Source: Microlunatus capsulatus
GTDB taxonomy: Bacteria; Actinomycetota; Actinomycetes; Propionibacteriales; Propionibacteriaceae
Assembly (NCBI RefSeq): GCF_017876495.1
Contig: NZ_JAGIOB010000001.1
Location: 1,488,001 to 1,552,000, forward strand
Length of the DNA stretch: 64,000 bases
Direction: 5' to 3'
Positions within the stretch are counted from its first letter, which is position 1. Each line of letters starts with the position of its first letter. Positions 9,570-18,537 of this stretch are shown here, in pieces. The notes below the pieces were generated by a model. That model did no database searches. It was not told the origin of the DNA and was given only the letters and a program-made list of their open reading frames with translations. Made by a program: the position numbers and the translations under genes.

Positions 9570-10112
9570 ATGACCGACCCGCAGCACCCGTCCGCCACCC
9601 CCGAGCCGGAGCGCCGCGACGAGGGCTCCACGTCCGAGCCGCCGCCCTACGCCGACCCCGCCCGGGCCGACGACGGCGACGGCCGTCCGGCCGGTGAGCA
9701 GGGCTCCGGGAGCCCGGGGTACGGGGACCAGGGCTACGAGACCTCGACGTACGGCGACGCGAGCTACGGGGACCAGGGCTACGGCCAGCAGGGCTACGCC
9801 CCCCAGGCCTACGGCCAGCCCGGCTACGGCGTCTCGGCGCAGCCCTACGGCAGCGCCGACCACCCGCAGGGCACGCTCATCCTGGTGTTCGGCATCGCCG
9901 GCTTCTTCGTGGGCGTGCTGGGGCCGGTGGCCTGGATCATGGGCGGCCGGGCCCTCAGGGAGATCCGGTCCAGCGGGGCGCACCCCCGCAACGAGCAGCT
10001 GGTCGTCGTCGGCCGGATCCTCGGCATCGTCTCGACGGCGCTCTGGGTCCTCGGACTGCTCGCCTTCGTGGCGATCTTCGTCCTGGCCCTCACCCTGAGC
10101 GCCAGCTCCTAG
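9570..10112 (+). CDS. DUF4190 membrane protein with Tyr/Gly/Gln repeats
   Basis: The 180-residue protein begins with about 90 disordered residues containing repeated GDQGYG/GQQGYA/GQPGYG units. DUF4190 membrane helices follow (ILVFGIAGFFVGVLGPVAW and GIVSTALWVLGLLAFVAIF), with the intervening GGRALREIRSS loop. A strong ribosome site (GGAGGAG, 9558-9564) precedes the ATG at 9570. It is the third member of a local DUF4190 family. It converges with the DUF3017 gene, leaving only five bases between stop codons. No function is established. Confidence 0.8.
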   Translation: MTDPQHPSATPEPERRDEGSTSEPPPYADPARADDGDGRPAGEQGSGSPGYGDQGYETSTYGDASYGDQGYGQQGYAPQAYGQPGYGVSAQPYGSADHPQGTLILVFGIAGFFVGVLGPVAWIMGGRALREIRSSGAHPRNEQLVVVGRILGIVSTALWVLGLLAFVAIFVLALTLSASS

Positions 10113-10117
10113 GCCGC

Positions 10118-10411
10118 TCAGCGGCCGGGCGGCACCGCCAGGGCCAGGACGACGACGGCCACCCCGGCGAGCCCCAGCAGGGCCACGTCGAAGGCCTTGG
10201 CCCGCACCTGCAGCAACCCGGCCGCCCGGTCGCTCAGCACCAGCCGCTCGACGGCGCCCACCAGCAGGGATGCGCCGACGACGACCGAGCCGGCGCGCCA
10301 GGTGGTCTGGCCGAGCACGCTCAGCGCGAGGCCCAGCACCACCCCGGCGACGACGACCAGCAGGGGCCAGGGTCGCTGGGGCTGCGGCGGCCCGGCCTCG
10401 GGTCGGCTCAC
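10118..10411 (-). CDS. DUF3017 membrane protein
   Basis: This 97-residue protein has three predicted membrane helices (around residues 17-35, 40-58 and 72-93) and matches the DUF3017 family. These proteins lie immediately downstream of folD in many actinomycetes, and the same arrangement is seen here with a gap of 10 bases. The GTG at 10411 is the only good start. The function is unknown. The conserved neighbourhood suggests co-expression with the folate/purine genes rather than a known enzymatic role. Confidence 0.8.
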   Translation of the reverse strand: MSRPEAGPPQPQRPWPLLVVVAGVVLGLALSVLGQTTWRAGSVVVGASLLVGAVERLVLSDRAAGLLQVRAKAFDVALLGLAGVAVVVLALAVPPGR

Positions 10412-10421
10412 CCGGCCGGGC

Positions 10422-11282
10422 TCAGGCCGCGGCGTCGGCGAGCCGCTCGGCCCGGTCGACGACGTTGCTCAGCAGCATGGCTCGGGTCATCGGGCCCACC
10501 CCGCCCGGCACGGGCGCGACCCAGGAGGCCACCTCGTGCACGCTGGGGTCGAGGTCGCCGACCAGCCCCTTCTCGGTGCGGGTGATGCCGACGTCGACGC
10601 AGACCGCGCCGGGCTTGACCATGTCGGCCGTGACCAGGCCGGGCCGGCCGGCCGCGGCGATGACGATGTCCGCCCGGCGGGTGTGCGCCGCGACGTCGAC
10701 GGTGCCGGTGTGGCAGAGGGTGACGGTGGCGTTCTCGCTCTTGCGGGTCAGCAGCAGGCCCAGCGGGCGCCCGACGGTGGTGCCGCGGCCGACGACGCAG
10801 ACCTCGGCCCCCGCCAGCTCGACGCCGTTGCGGCGCAGCAGCTCGACGATGCCGCGCGGGGTGCAGGGCAGCGGGCCGGGCTCGGACAGCACCAGCCGGC
10901 CGAGGTTGGCCGGGTGCAGGCCGTCCGCGTCCTTGCCTGGGTCGACCAGGCCGAGCGCCCAGTTGTCGTCCAGGCTGCCCGGCAGCGGCAGCTGCACGAT
11001 GAAGCCGGTGCACGCCGGGTCGGCGTTGAGCCGCTCGATCTCGGCCTGCAGCTCGGCCGCGCTGGCCGAGGCGGGGAGGTTGACCTCCAGCGACGCGATC
11101 CCGACCTGGGCGCAGTCGCGGTGCTTGCCCGCGACGTAGGAGTGGCTGCCGGGGTCGTCGCCGACCAGCACGGTGCCCAGCCCGGGGACGATCCCGCGCG
11201 CGGCCAGGGCGGCCACCCGCTCCTTGAGCTCGGCCTTGATGGTGGCGGCGAGCGCCTTGCCGTCGAGGATCTGCGCGGTCAT
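10422..11282 (-). CDS. folD: Bifunctional methylenetetrahydrofolate dehydrogenase/methenyltetrahydrofolate cyclohydrolase
   Basis: The 286-residue cytoplasmic enzyme interconverts 5,10-methylene- and 10-formyl-tetrahydrofolate, supplying formyl donors for PurN and PurH encoded just upstream. Signatures include the substrate/catalytic region [10 protein letters not shown] (with the family Lys), [10 protein letters not shown], the block [12 protein letters not shown], and the NADP-binding [13 protein letters not shown]. The ATG at 11282 is chosen because it begins the family-typical MTAQILDGK and has GGAG five bases upstream. A longer frame upstream has no similarity. It follows purH by 70 bp on the same strand. 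Length and motifs are standard. Confidence 0.95.
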   Translation of the reverse strand: MTAQILDGKALAATIKAELKERVAALAARGIVPGLGTVLVGDDPGSHSYVAGKHRDCAQVGIASLEVNLPASASAAELQAEIERLNADPACTGFIVQLPLPGSLDDNWALGLVDPGKDADGLHPANLGRLVLSEPGPLPCTPRGIVELLRRNGVELAGAEVCVVGRGTTVGRPLGLLLTRKSENATVTLCHTGTVDVAAHTRRADIVIAAAGRPGLVTADMVKPGAVCVDVGITRTEKGLVGDLDPSVHEVASWVAPVPGGVGPMTRAMLLSNVVDRAERLADAAA

Positions 11283-11352
11283 GGTTCTCCGATCGGGGTG
11301 CGGGTGCTGGTGCTGTGCTGGTACCGGGGCGTGCCGTGGTGGTGCCGTGCGG

Positions 11353-12942
11353 TCAGTGGTAGAAGTGCCGGGCGCCGGTGACGTACATGGTCGCGCCGGC
11401 GGCCTGCACCGCGGCGACGACCTCCTCGTCGCGGACCGAGCCGCCCGGCTGGACGATGGCGCGGACGCCGGCGTCGAGCAGGATCTGCGGGCCGTCGGCG
11501 AACGGGAAGAACGCGTCGGAGGCGGCGACGGCCCCCTGCACCCGGTCCCCCGCCCGCTCGACCGCGAGCTTGCAGGAGTCGACCCGGTTGACCTGGCCCA
11601 TCCCGACGCCGACGGAGGCGCCGCCGGCGGCCAGCAGGATCGCGTTGCTCTTGACCCCGCGGACGGCGCGCCAGGCGAACTCGAGGTCGGCGAGGGTCTC
11701 AGCCGAGGCCGGCTCACCCGCGACCAGCGTCCAGTGCGCGGCCTGGTCGTGCTCCAGCCCGACCTGGTCGCGGTGCTGCATCAGCATGCCGCCGTCGATC
11801 CCGCGCATCTCGACCCCGCCCGGGGTCGGCGGATCGACGACGAGGATCCGGATGTTCTTCTTCCGCGCCAGCACCTCGACGGCGCCGTCCTCGTAGCCCG
11901 GCGCCGCGATCACCTCGGTGAACACCTCGGCGACCTGCTCGGCCATGGCCACGCTGACCGGCCGGTTGGTGGCGATGACGCCGCCGAAGGCCGAGACGGG
12001 GTCGCAGGCGTGCGCCAGCCGGTGGGCCTCGGCGATGTCGGCGCCGACGGCGATCCCGCACGGGTTGGCGTGCTTGATGATCGCGACGGCGGGCGCCTCG
12101 AAGTCGTGCGCCGAGCGGCGGGCCGCGTCGGTGTCGACGTAGTTGTTGTAGGACATCTCCTTGCCGTGCAGCTGCTGCGCGCCGGCCAGGCCGGCGTCGC
12201 CGTACCCGGAGCGGTACAGCGCGGCCGGCTGGTGCGGGTTCTCGCCGTAGCGGAGCCCGGCCACCTTGTCCCAGGTCGCCCCCACCCAGGCCGGGAAGCC
12301 CGAGCCGGCGGAGGTGTCGGTGACCACGTTGCCCATCCAGCTGGCGACGGCCACGTCGTAGGTCGCCGTGTGCACGAAGGCGGCCGCGGCCAGGCCCTGG
12401 CGCTCGGCCAGGGTGAACCCGCCGGCGGCGATGGCCGCCAGCAGCGCGTCGTACTGGTCGGGGGAGGTGACCACGGCCACGGAGGCGTGGTTCTTGGCCG
12501 AGCTGCGCACCATCGCCGGCCCGCCGATGTCGATCTGCTCGACGCACTCGTCCGGCGTCGCGCCCGAGGCGACGGTCGCGGTGAACGGGTAGAGGTTGCT
12601 GATCAGCAGGTCGAACGGCGCGACGCCCAGCTCGTCCAGCTGGTCGCGGTGCGACTCCAGCCGGAGGTCCGCGAGCAGGCCGGCGTGCACCTTCGGGTGC
12701 AGGGTCTTGACCCGGCCGTCGAGGCACTCGGGGAAGCCGGTGACGTCCTCGACGGGGGTGACGGGCAGCCCGGCGTCGGCGATGGTCCGCGCGGTGGACC
12801 CGGTAGAGACGATCTCGGCGCCGGCGTCGACGAGGGCGCGGGCCACCGTCAGCAGCTCGGTCTTGTCGTACACCGAGACGAGGGCACGGCGCAGCGGCCG
12901 GCGGCCCTCGGGGGCGGGTGTTGCGGTCTGCGGCTCGGTCAT
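11353..12942 (-). CDS. purH: Bifunctional AICAR formyltransferase/IMP cyclohydrolase
   Basis: The 529-residue enzyme performs the last two steps of IMP synthesis. The N-terminal IMP cyclohydrolase (MGS-like) domain is marked by [22 protein letters not shown] residues and [13 protein letters not shown]. The C-terminal AICAR transformylase domain contains [19 protein letters not shown], the SAFGG motif, and a terminal FFPFADGP. The ATG at 12942 overlaps the purN stop by four bases (ATGA), which fixes the start and indicates translational coupling. A longer in-frame extension to 12978 lies inside purN and is rejected. The 70-bp gap to folD holds only GT-rich degenerate repeats. Confidence 0.97.
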   Translation of the reverse strand: MTEPQTATPAPEGRRPLRRALVSVYDKTELLTVARALVDAGAEIVSTGSTARTIADAGLPVTPVEDVTGFPECLDGRVKTLHPKVHAGLLADLRLESHRDQLDELGVAPFDLLISNLYPFTATVASGATPDECVEQIDIGGPAMVRSSAKNHASVAVVTSPDQYDALLAAIAAGGFTLAERQGLAAAAFVHTATYDVAVASWMGNVVTDTSAGSGFPAWVGATWDKVAGLRYGENPHQPAALYRSGYGDAGLAGAQQLHGKEMSYNNYVDTDAARRSAHDFEAPAVAIIKHANPCGIAVGADIAEAHRLAHACDPVSAFGGVIATNRPVSVAMAEQVAEVFTEVIAAPGYEDGAVEVLARKKNIRILVVDPPTPGGVEMRGIDGGMLMQHRDQVGLEHDQAAHWTLVAGEPASAETLADLEFAWRAVRGVKSNAILLAAGGASVGVGMGQVNRVDSCKLAVERAGDRVQGAVAASDAFFPFADGPQILLDAGVRAIVQPGGSVRDEEVVAAVQAAGATMYVTGARHFYH

Positions 12943-13604
12943 GAGTCCCAGCGCACCTTTCTGTCGACGACCTGCCACGTGCGCGTGGCGAGCTGGTGGG
13001 TGGTGGAGACGAGGAGGTCGCGCTCGACGACCTTGATCCGCTCGTGCAGCGAGGCGACGGTGTCGTCGTCGTGCACCCGGACGGCGGCCTGGTCGAGGAT
13101 GACGCCGGTGTCGACGCCCTCGTCGACGAGGAAGACGGTGGCGCCGGCGACCTTGACGCCGTGGGCCAGCGCGTCCCGCGGCCCGTGCATGCCGGGGAAG
13201 GCCGGCAGCAGGGCGGGGTGGGTGTTGAGGGTGCGGCCGCCGAAGGCGGCGAGGAAGGCCGGGCCGACCAGCTTCATGAACCCGGCGCTGACGACGAGGT
13301 CGGGGGCGTGGGCGGCGACCCGGTCGCGCAGGCCCGCGTCCCAGGCGGCGCGGTCGGCGCCGGGGCTCAGCGGGTGCACGAAGGTCGGCACCCCCGCGGC
13401 CTCGGCCCGGGCCAGCCCGGCGACGCCCGGCCGGTCCGAGCCCACGGCGACCACCTGAGCGCCGAACCCGGGCCCGGCGCAGGCGTCGAGCAGGGCCTGC
13501 AGGAGGGTGCCGGTGCCGGAGATCAGCACGACGACGCGGGCGGGCCCGTCCGCGGACGGGGGCCCCGTCGTCGGGGTCGGGGCGGGCTCGGGCACGGCTG
13601 CCAC
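12939..13604 (-). CDS. purN: Phosphoribosylglycinamide formyltransferase
   Basis: This protein of about 221 residues transfers a formyl group from 10-formyl-THF to GAR in purine synthesis. The family start [15 protein letters not shown] is followed by the catalytic region: [13 protein letters not shown] contains the Asn/His pair, and the later [13 protein letters not shown] supplies the Asp. The GTG at 13604 is one base after the stop of the upstream DUF6350 gene; a second GTG at 13595 is almost as likely. The open frame runs further upstream (to 13829) within the DUF6350 gene and lacks similarity. It is coupled to purH by an ATGA overlap. Confidence 0.93.
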   Translation of the reverse strand: MAAVPEPAPTPTTGPPSADGPARVVVLISGTGTLLQALLDACAGPGFGAQVVAVGSDRPGVAGLARAEAAGVPTFVHPLSPGADRAAWDAGLRDRVAAHAPDLVVSAGFMKLVGPAFLAAFGGRTLNTHPALLPAFPGMHGPRDALAHGVKVAGATVFLVDEGVDTGVILDQAAVRVHDDDTVASLHERIKVVERDLLVSTTHQLATRTWQVVDRKVRWDS

Positions 13605-13605
13605 C

Positions 13606-15036
13606 CTATCGAGAGGAGCGGGGGTCCTCCGACGGCGAGGACCCGGCGGACCGCGGCAGCACCTCGGTCGGCTCGTGGTCGGGGTGTCCGCGCCCCAGCA
13701 CCTCGGTGAGCTCACCGTCGCCCTCGCGGGCCTCCTCGGACCCCTCGTCCCGGACCGGGACGGCGGTGGCGCGGCGGCGGAGCACGCTCGTGGACTCGGC
13801 GCGCTCGAGGTCGGCGCCACGGCGCGCACGGCGCCACAGCCCGAGGGCCAGCCCGGTGACCATGCCGGCCAGGCCGAGGGTGGTCACCGCCATGACCAGG
13901 AGCGGCAGCAGCAGCGGGCCCAGCCCGGTGAGCCGGAGCGTGCCCAGGTCCCCGGAGGTCGCCCAGGCGAGGGCGACGAAGACGAGGCCGCCGGTCACAC
14001 CGGCCAGCCCGCCGACCAGGCTCGTCTCGTCGAAGCGGGCCTGCGGGCGGGCGCGGACGACGAACCAGGCGGCGACGGCGCCGGCCAGCACCCCGGCGGC
14101 CAGCCACCACAGAGCGGCGGTGGGTCCCGGGCCCTCGGCGGGCAGGGCCCCCAGCAGAGGGAGGCCGGGGACCACGCCGAGGTCGGTCGAGGACGGGGAG
14201 ACGAGCGAGCCGTTGCCGAGGGTGAAGCCGCCGCCGAGGGCGTAGGCGCCGGACCAGACGACGGCGTTGGGCGCCAGCGCCAGCTGGGCCAGCAGGAGGG
14301 CCAACCCGCCGGCGAGGCCGGGGGCCAGGCCGTCGTGCAGGGCGGTCACCCGGTCGAGGTGCCGCGCCAGGCCGGTGACCAGCACCGAGGCGCCGGCGAC
14401 GAGCAGCACGAGCTGCGAGGCGAGCACCGCCTGCGGGACGGCGCGCGCCCAGCCGGGCAGGGCGTCGGTCCACGACGTGCCCAGCGCCCGCCCGGCCCCG
14501 TGCAGGGACGCGGCGAGGAGGACGGCCAGCACGGCGACGAGGTGCCCGGGAGCGGCCCCGACGCGGCCCAGCAGGGCAGCGGCAACCAGCAGCGGGGCGG
14601 CGTACGCCCCGACCAGGGCGGCGGCGACCCCGAGAGCGCGCGGGTGCTGCCCCGGGCGGGCCGAGCGGACCGCGAAGCCGGCGGCCCGGGAGAGCAGCAC
14701 GGCCATCAGCGCGGCCACCCCCCAGGGCACCAGCGTGACGACGAGACCGCCCAGCGGGACCGCCACGCCGTGGCCGGCCAGCCAGAGGCCGGTGCCGACG
14801 ACGAGGGCCCCGACGAGGGTCCCGGGGTCGGCGGTCACCCAGCCGACCACGGCCAGGCCGGCGACCAGCAGCCAGCCGGTGAGCGCGCACAGCAGCCCGG
14901 CCGCGACGGCGGTGACCCCCCATCCGGGGCGGGGTCCGCCGTCCCCCGCGCGGTCCTCGGGCACCGGGCGGGAGGGCTCGGTGGCCTGCAGGACGACGGC
15001 GGGAGCGGTGCGGCGAGGGGTCAACAGGGAAGCCAT
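13606..15036 (-). CDS. DUF6350 polytopic membrane protein
   Basis: This protein of about 476 residues has at least eleven hydrophobic segments from about residue 30 to 430. The C-terminal cytoplasmic tail of about 45 residues is rich in Glu, Arg and Asp. It matches the actinomycete DUF6350 family, which typically lies just upstream of purN, as here (one base between the stop and the purN GTG). The ATG at 15036 begins MASLLTPRRT. A longer frame to 15300 crosses the divergent promoter region and is unlikely. There are no catalytic motifs and the function is unknown. The tight junction suggests co-transcription with purN-purH-folD. Confidence 0.75.
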   Translation of the reverse strand: MASLLTPRRTAPAVVLQATEPSRPVPEDRAGDGGPRPGWGVTAVAAGLLCALTGWLLVAGLAVVGWVTADPGTLVGALVVGTGLWLAGHGVAVPLGGLVVTLVPWGVAALMAVLLSRAAGFAVRSARPGQHPRALGVAAALVGAYAAPLLVAAALLGRVGAAPGHLVAVLAVLLAASLHGAGRALGTSWTDALPGWARAVPQAVLASQLVLLVAGASVLVTGLARHLDRVTALHDGLAPGLAGGLALLLAQLALAPNAVVWSGAYALGGGFTLGNGSLVSPSSTDLGVVPGLPLLGALPAEGPGPTAALWWLAAGVLAGAVAAWFVVRARPQARFDETSLVGGLAGVTGGLVFVALAWATSGDLGTLRLTGLGPLLLPLLVMAVTTLGLAGMVTGLALGLWRRARRGADLERAESTSVLRRRATAVPVRDEGSEEAREGDGELTEVLGRGHPDHEPTEVLPRSAGSSPSEDPRSSR

Positions 15037-15181
15037 GGCGCGTCCATGCTCACCCAGGCGGCCGGCTGGGCTGGGCCGGACACGCCCGCCGGGGGGTAAA
15101 GTCTTGTGGTCCGCGTCCCGGCGCACGGGTGCCCCGGCCGGACCCGACCGCTCGTCCCCGTGACCGCTAGGAGCTCTTCGC

Positions 15182-16927
15182 ATGGTCGATCCCGACCCCG
15201 GGTACCGACCCCGGCGCGCCGCCGACGGCTCGACGTCGGGCGGTGATGCGCCCGAGGGGGCGACCACCCCCGCGACGCCCGCGCCCGGCACGCCCGCCAC
15301 CGGCGGAGCGGCCCCGACGCCGTCCGGCCCGGCCCCCGCGGGCGAGCCGCCCGCCCCGGCCCCCGCGCCCGTCCCGGCCGACGACGAGGACCAGCCGAAG
15401 CCGCTCTACCGCGACGAGCCGGCCGCCCCGACGGCCGGCGGCTCCCCGCTCGGTGAGGAGACCCGGGTGACCCGGCCCGTGTTCAAGCCCCGCGCCCGGC
15501 GCACCCCGGACGACGAGGACTCCACGACCCTGCTCCCCCGCACCCCCGCCGCCGGCCGCCGGCCGGGCGCGGAGCGCGAGGAGCGCCTCGACGACGACGA
15601 GCCGCGCACCCGGCTCGGCCGCCGAGGCCGGCTGGCGCTGCTCGTCGGCGCGCTGGCCGCCGTCATCGCCGTCGGCCTGGCCATCGGCTACGCGGTCTCG
15701 ACGGTGGGCGACCCCACCGCCGACCCGGCGCCCAGCACCTCCGCGCCCGCCCCGTCGGCCTCCGGCTCCCCCGCCCCGACGGCCGGCGACCCCGGGGCCG
15801 TGCTCGCCGACGCCGTCCTCCTCGACCCGGCGACGGCCGCCCAGATCGACCCGGGCACCTGGACCGTCGCGCTGACCCAGCGGCCGCCGGCCGACGACGC
15901 CCCGACGGCTGCCTGCACCACCGGCGAGCCCGCCGAGGGCCAGCCCACCGCGCAGCAGGACGTGCTCCGGCTGCTCAGCGGCTCCGGCGACGACGCCCCG
16001 AGCGCGCTGCACCACGCGAGCGCCTACGCCTCGCCCGAGGAGGCCGCGCAGGCCTACGCCGTCGCCGCCAAGACCCTCGGCGGCTGCGTCAGCCCCGGCA
16101 GCTACATCTACGACGGCTCCGCCGTCAGCGGGCTCGGCGACCAGTCGACCGGGCTCATCGCCAACGTCGTCAGCGGCGGCAAGACGCAGTGGCACAGCAT
16201 CGTGCTGAACCGCTCCGGCAGCGTGGTCAACCTCGTCGACGCCGCCCGGGCCGGCAAGCCGCTCGGCGTGCGCGAGGTGGCCGCCGCGCTGGGCGCCGTC
16301 ACCCAGAAGCAGTGCCAGGCGGCCGGCCAGGCCTGCACCCCGGACCCGTCCGTCGCGTTCGGACCCCCGCCGCTCGGCGGCGACGTGCCGGGCTTCCTGG
16401 CCAGCGGCGACCTGCCGCCCGCCGGTGAGGACGACGAGCTGTGGGTCGCGACGCCCGCCGAGCCCGTCAGCACCGACTTCGCCGGCTCCGGCTGCGAGAC
16501 CGTCACCTGGGCCCGGCTGGACGCCGAGACCTCGAGCAGCCGCGTGTACCTCGTGCCGAGCAGCACGACCTTCGGGCTGAACGCCATCGTGCTGACGATG
16601 GAGGACGAGAAGGCGGCGTCCGACCTGGTCGCCAAGATCAAGTCCGACCTGGACAGCTGCGAGAAGCGCAAGCTCACGGCCAACGTCTCCGAGCCGGAGA
16701 AGGTGACCGGCGTCGGGGCCTCGGCCGCCCAGGTCACGGGCTGGACCTCCCGCGTCGCGCAGAAGTCCACCCAGGGCACCCAGCGCTACCGGGTGGGCAT
16801 CGTCTCCTCCGGCGCCAAGGTGGCCTACACCTTCCTCAACCCGCTGGACGGCGGCTACGACCTCACCGACGGCGAGTGGGACCGCGTCGCGGTCCGTGCC
16901 GGGCAGCGGATGACCCAGGTCCCCTGA
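15182..16927 (+). CDS. Membrane-anchored protein with disordered cytoplasmic N-terminus and two extracellular PknH-like modules (uncertain)
   Basis: The 581-residue protein has three parts. Residues 1-140 are Pro/Ala/Thr-rich, acidic and probably cytoplasmic. A single membrane helix follows at about 144-168 (LALLVGALAAVIAVGLAIGY). The rest is a large extracytoplasmic region made of two similar-looking modules (about 200-360 and 400-580). Each module contains one Cys pair and an AxxV/LxxAxxALxxC-type helix, reminiscent of the sensor domain of PknH/LppH-type proteins. I do not see a kinase domain. AGGAG lies eight bases before the ATG, fixing the start. A role in envelope sensing is inference. 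It is divergent from DUF6350 and stands alone. Confidence 0.6.
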   Translation: MVDPDPGYRPRRAADGSTSGGDAPEGATTPATPAPGTPATGGAAPTPSGPAPAGEPPAPAPAPVPADDEDQPKPLYRDEPAAPTAGGSPLGEETRVTRPVFKPRARRTPDDEDSTTLLPRTPAAGRRPGAEREERLDDDEPRTRLGRRGRLALLVGALAAVIAVGLAIGYAVSTVGDPTADPAPSTSAPAPSASGSPAPTAGDPGAVLADAVLLDPATAAQIDPGTWTVALTQRPPADDAPTAACTTGEPAEGQPTAQQDVLRLLSGSGDDAPSALHHASAYASPEEAAQAYAVAAKTLGGCVSPGSYIYDGSAVSGLGDQSTGLIANVVSGGKTQWHSIVLNRSGSVVNLVDAARAGKPLGVREVAAALGAVTQKQCQAAGQACTPDPSVAFGPPPLGGDVPGFLASGDLPPAGEDDELWVATPAEPVSTDFAGSGCETVTWARLDAETSSSRVYLVPSSTTFGLNAIVLTMEDEKAASDLVAKIKSDLDSCEKRKLTANVSEPEKVTGVGASAAQVTGWTSRVAQKSTQGTQRYRVGIVSSGAKVAYTFLNPLDGGYDLTDGEWDRVAVRAGQRMTQVP

Positions 16928-16950
16928 GCGCTCCCGCTCCCGGGCCCACC

Positions 16951-16974
16951 GCCCCCTGAGCCCGTCGAAGGGGC
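16951..16974. repeat. Short dispersed-type palindrome between convergent genes
   Basis: GCCCC (16951-16955) and GGGGC (16970-16974) flank CTGAGCCCGTCGAA. The composite CCTGAGCCCGTCGAAGG resembles the CCTGAGCCTGTCGAAGG motif that I recall as widespread between genes in high-GC bacteria. It sits between the convergent 15182 and Nudix genes and may serve as a bidirectional terminator. Confidence 0.5.
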
Positions 16975-16984
16975 CAGCACGCCC

Positions 16985-17524
16985 TCAGGTGCGCACGCGC
17001 CCCAGGGCCACGGCGGCGAGCATCAGGGCGCCGAGGGTCTCGTTGTCGGTCACCTCGCCCCGGCCGACCATCGCCACCAGCTCGGCCCAGGGGACCCGCC
17101 GGACGGCGGTGATGCCCTCGGCCGCGGCCTCGTCCCCGCCGACCTCGGTCAGGTCGGTGGCCAGGTAGACCTGGCCGGGGGCCGCGGCGACGCCGTTGAG
17201 CGAGTCCACCGCCCCGATCGGCCGCCAGGTGGCCGCGGCCAGCCCGGTCTCCTCGCGCAGCTCGCGTTGCGCCGCCTCGAGCAGGTCGCCGCCGTCGGAG
17301 CCGCCCGCCGGCACCTCGGGCGTGGCCCGGCCGGTGGTGTAGCGGTCGACGGTGACCAGCACGACCTCGTCGGCCGCCGTGACCGGGACGACGAACACCG
17401 CCGGGGAGCGCACCTCCACCACCCCGTACAGACCGGGCCGGCCGTCGGGGTGGACCACCTGGTCCTCCCGCACCCGGATCCAGGCGTTCTCGTAGGCGGT
17501 CCGGCTGGCGGTCGTCGTCCACAT
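16985..17524 (-). CDS. Nudix hydrolase, ADP-ribose pyrophosphatase-like
   Basis: The 179-residue protein has a Nudix fold with the box ending in QRELREETGLA. Compared with the consensus Gx5Ex7REUxEExGU, the first Glu position is Gly (GSDGGDLLEAA), whereas the metal-binding REUxEE core is intact. The PEVPAGG lead-in is typical of the ADP-ribose/nucleoside-diphosphate-sugar branch. The ATG at 17524 begins MWTTTASRTAYENAW, which fits family N-termini; CAGGAT seven bases upstream may be a -10 of a leaderless message. The longer open frame to 17608 runs through a terminator hairpin and is rejected. Substrate specificity is not determinable. Confidence 0.85.
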   Translation of the reverse strand: MWTTTASRTAYENAWIRVREDQVVHPDGRPGLYGVVEVRSPAVFVVPVTAADEVVLVTVDRYTTGRATPEVPAGGSDGGDLLEAAQRELREETGLAAATWRPIGAVDSLNGVAAAPGQVYLATDLTEVGGDEAAAEGITAVRRVPWAELVAMVGRGEVTDNETLGALMLAAVALGRVRT

Positions 17525-17576
17525 GGCCCTGATCCTGCCAACCGCCCCCGCGCGTGCGGAGCGCCGCCCCGGACGC

Positions 17577-17612
17577 CGACGTGCCCCGGACCAGCAGGTC
17601 CGGGGCACGTCG
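17577..17612. terminator. Strong hairpin terminator downstream of sucD
   Basis: A perfect 16-bp stem (17577-17592 with 17597-17612) closes on the tetraloop AGCA. It lies 25 bp beyond the sucD stop on the minus strand and separates sucCD from the Nudix gene. Confidence 0.8.
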
Positions 17613-17637
17613 GGGTCGTGCGGGTGAGGGGGCAGCC

Positions 17638-18525
17638 TCAGCTGCTGAGCCCCTGCATGATCTCGCGCATCAGCTGCGCGGTCTCGCTCGGCGTCTTGCC
17701 GACCTTGACCCCGGCGGCCTCGAGGGCCTCCTGCTTCGCGGCCGCGGTGCCCGAGGAGCCGGAGACGATGGCGCCGGCGTGGCCCATGGTCTTGCCCTCG
17801 GGGGCGGTGAAGCCCGCCACGTAGCCGACGACCGGCTTGGTGACGTTGACCTTGATGTACTCGGCCGCCCGCTCCTCGGCGTCGCCGCCGATCTCGCCGA
17901 TCATGACGATCGCGTCGGTGTCCGGGTCGTCCTGGAACGCCTGCAGGGCGTCGATGTGGGTGGTCCCGATGACCGGGTCGCCGCCGATGCCCACCGCGGA
18001 GGAGAAGCCGATGTCGCGCAGCTCGTACATCATCTGGTAGGTCAGCGTGCCCGACTTCGACACCAGGCCGATCCGGCCGGCCTTCGTGATGTCGGACGGG
18101 ATGATGCCCGCGTTGGCCTGCCCGGGCGAGATCAGCCCGGGGCAGTTCGGCCCGATGAGCCGGGTCCTCGACCCCTGCGACAGGGTGAAGAACTCGGCGC
18201 TGTCCTTGACCGGCACACCCTCGGTGATGACGACGGCCAGCGGGATCTCGGCCTCGATCGCCTCGACGACGGCGGCCTTGGTGAACTTGGCCGGCACGAA
18301 GATGACGGTGACGTCGGCGCCCGTCTCGGCCATCGCCTCGCCGACCGAGTTGAAGACGGGGACGGCGGTGCCGTCGAAGTCGACGGACTGGCCGCCCTTG
18401 CCGGGGGTCACGCCGCCGACGACGGCGGTGCCGGAGGCCAGCATCCGGGAGGTGTGCTTGCGCCCCTCGGAGCCGGTCATGCCCTGCACGATGACCTTGG
18501 ATGCGTTGTTCAGGAAGATTGCCAT
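17638..18525 (-). CDS. sucD: Succinyl-CoA ligase (ADP-forming) subunit alpha
   Basis: The 295-residue subunit forms, with SucC, the TCA-cycle enzyme that makes ATP (or GTP) from succinyl-CoA. The N-terminal CoA-binding Rossmann domain has [11 protein letters not shown] and the block [14 protein letters not shown]. The active-site His lies in the GTMGHAGA-like segment ([13 protein letters not shown]), and [12 protein letters not shown] is the family signature. The ATG at 18525 has GAGGA nine bases upstream and lies 12 bp after the sucC stop, so the two are one operon. Length is typical. A strong hairpin terminator follows. Confidence 0.97.
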   Translation of the reverse strand: MAIFLNNASKVIVQGMTGSEGRKHTSRMLASGTAVVGGVTPGKGGQSVDFDGTAVPVFNSVGEAMAETGADVTVIFVPAKFTKAAVVEAIEAEIPLAVVITEGVPVKDSAEFFTLSQGSRTRLIGPNCPGLISPGQANAGIIPSDITKAGRIGLVSKSGTLTYQMMYELRDIGFSSAVGIGGDPVIGTTHIDALQAFQDDPDTDAIVMIGEIGGDAEERAAEYIKVNVTKPVVGYVAGFTAPEGKTMGHAGAIVSGSSGTAAAKQEALEAAGVKVGKTPSETAQLMREIMQGLSS

Positions 18526-18537
18526 GTCAGTCGGTCC

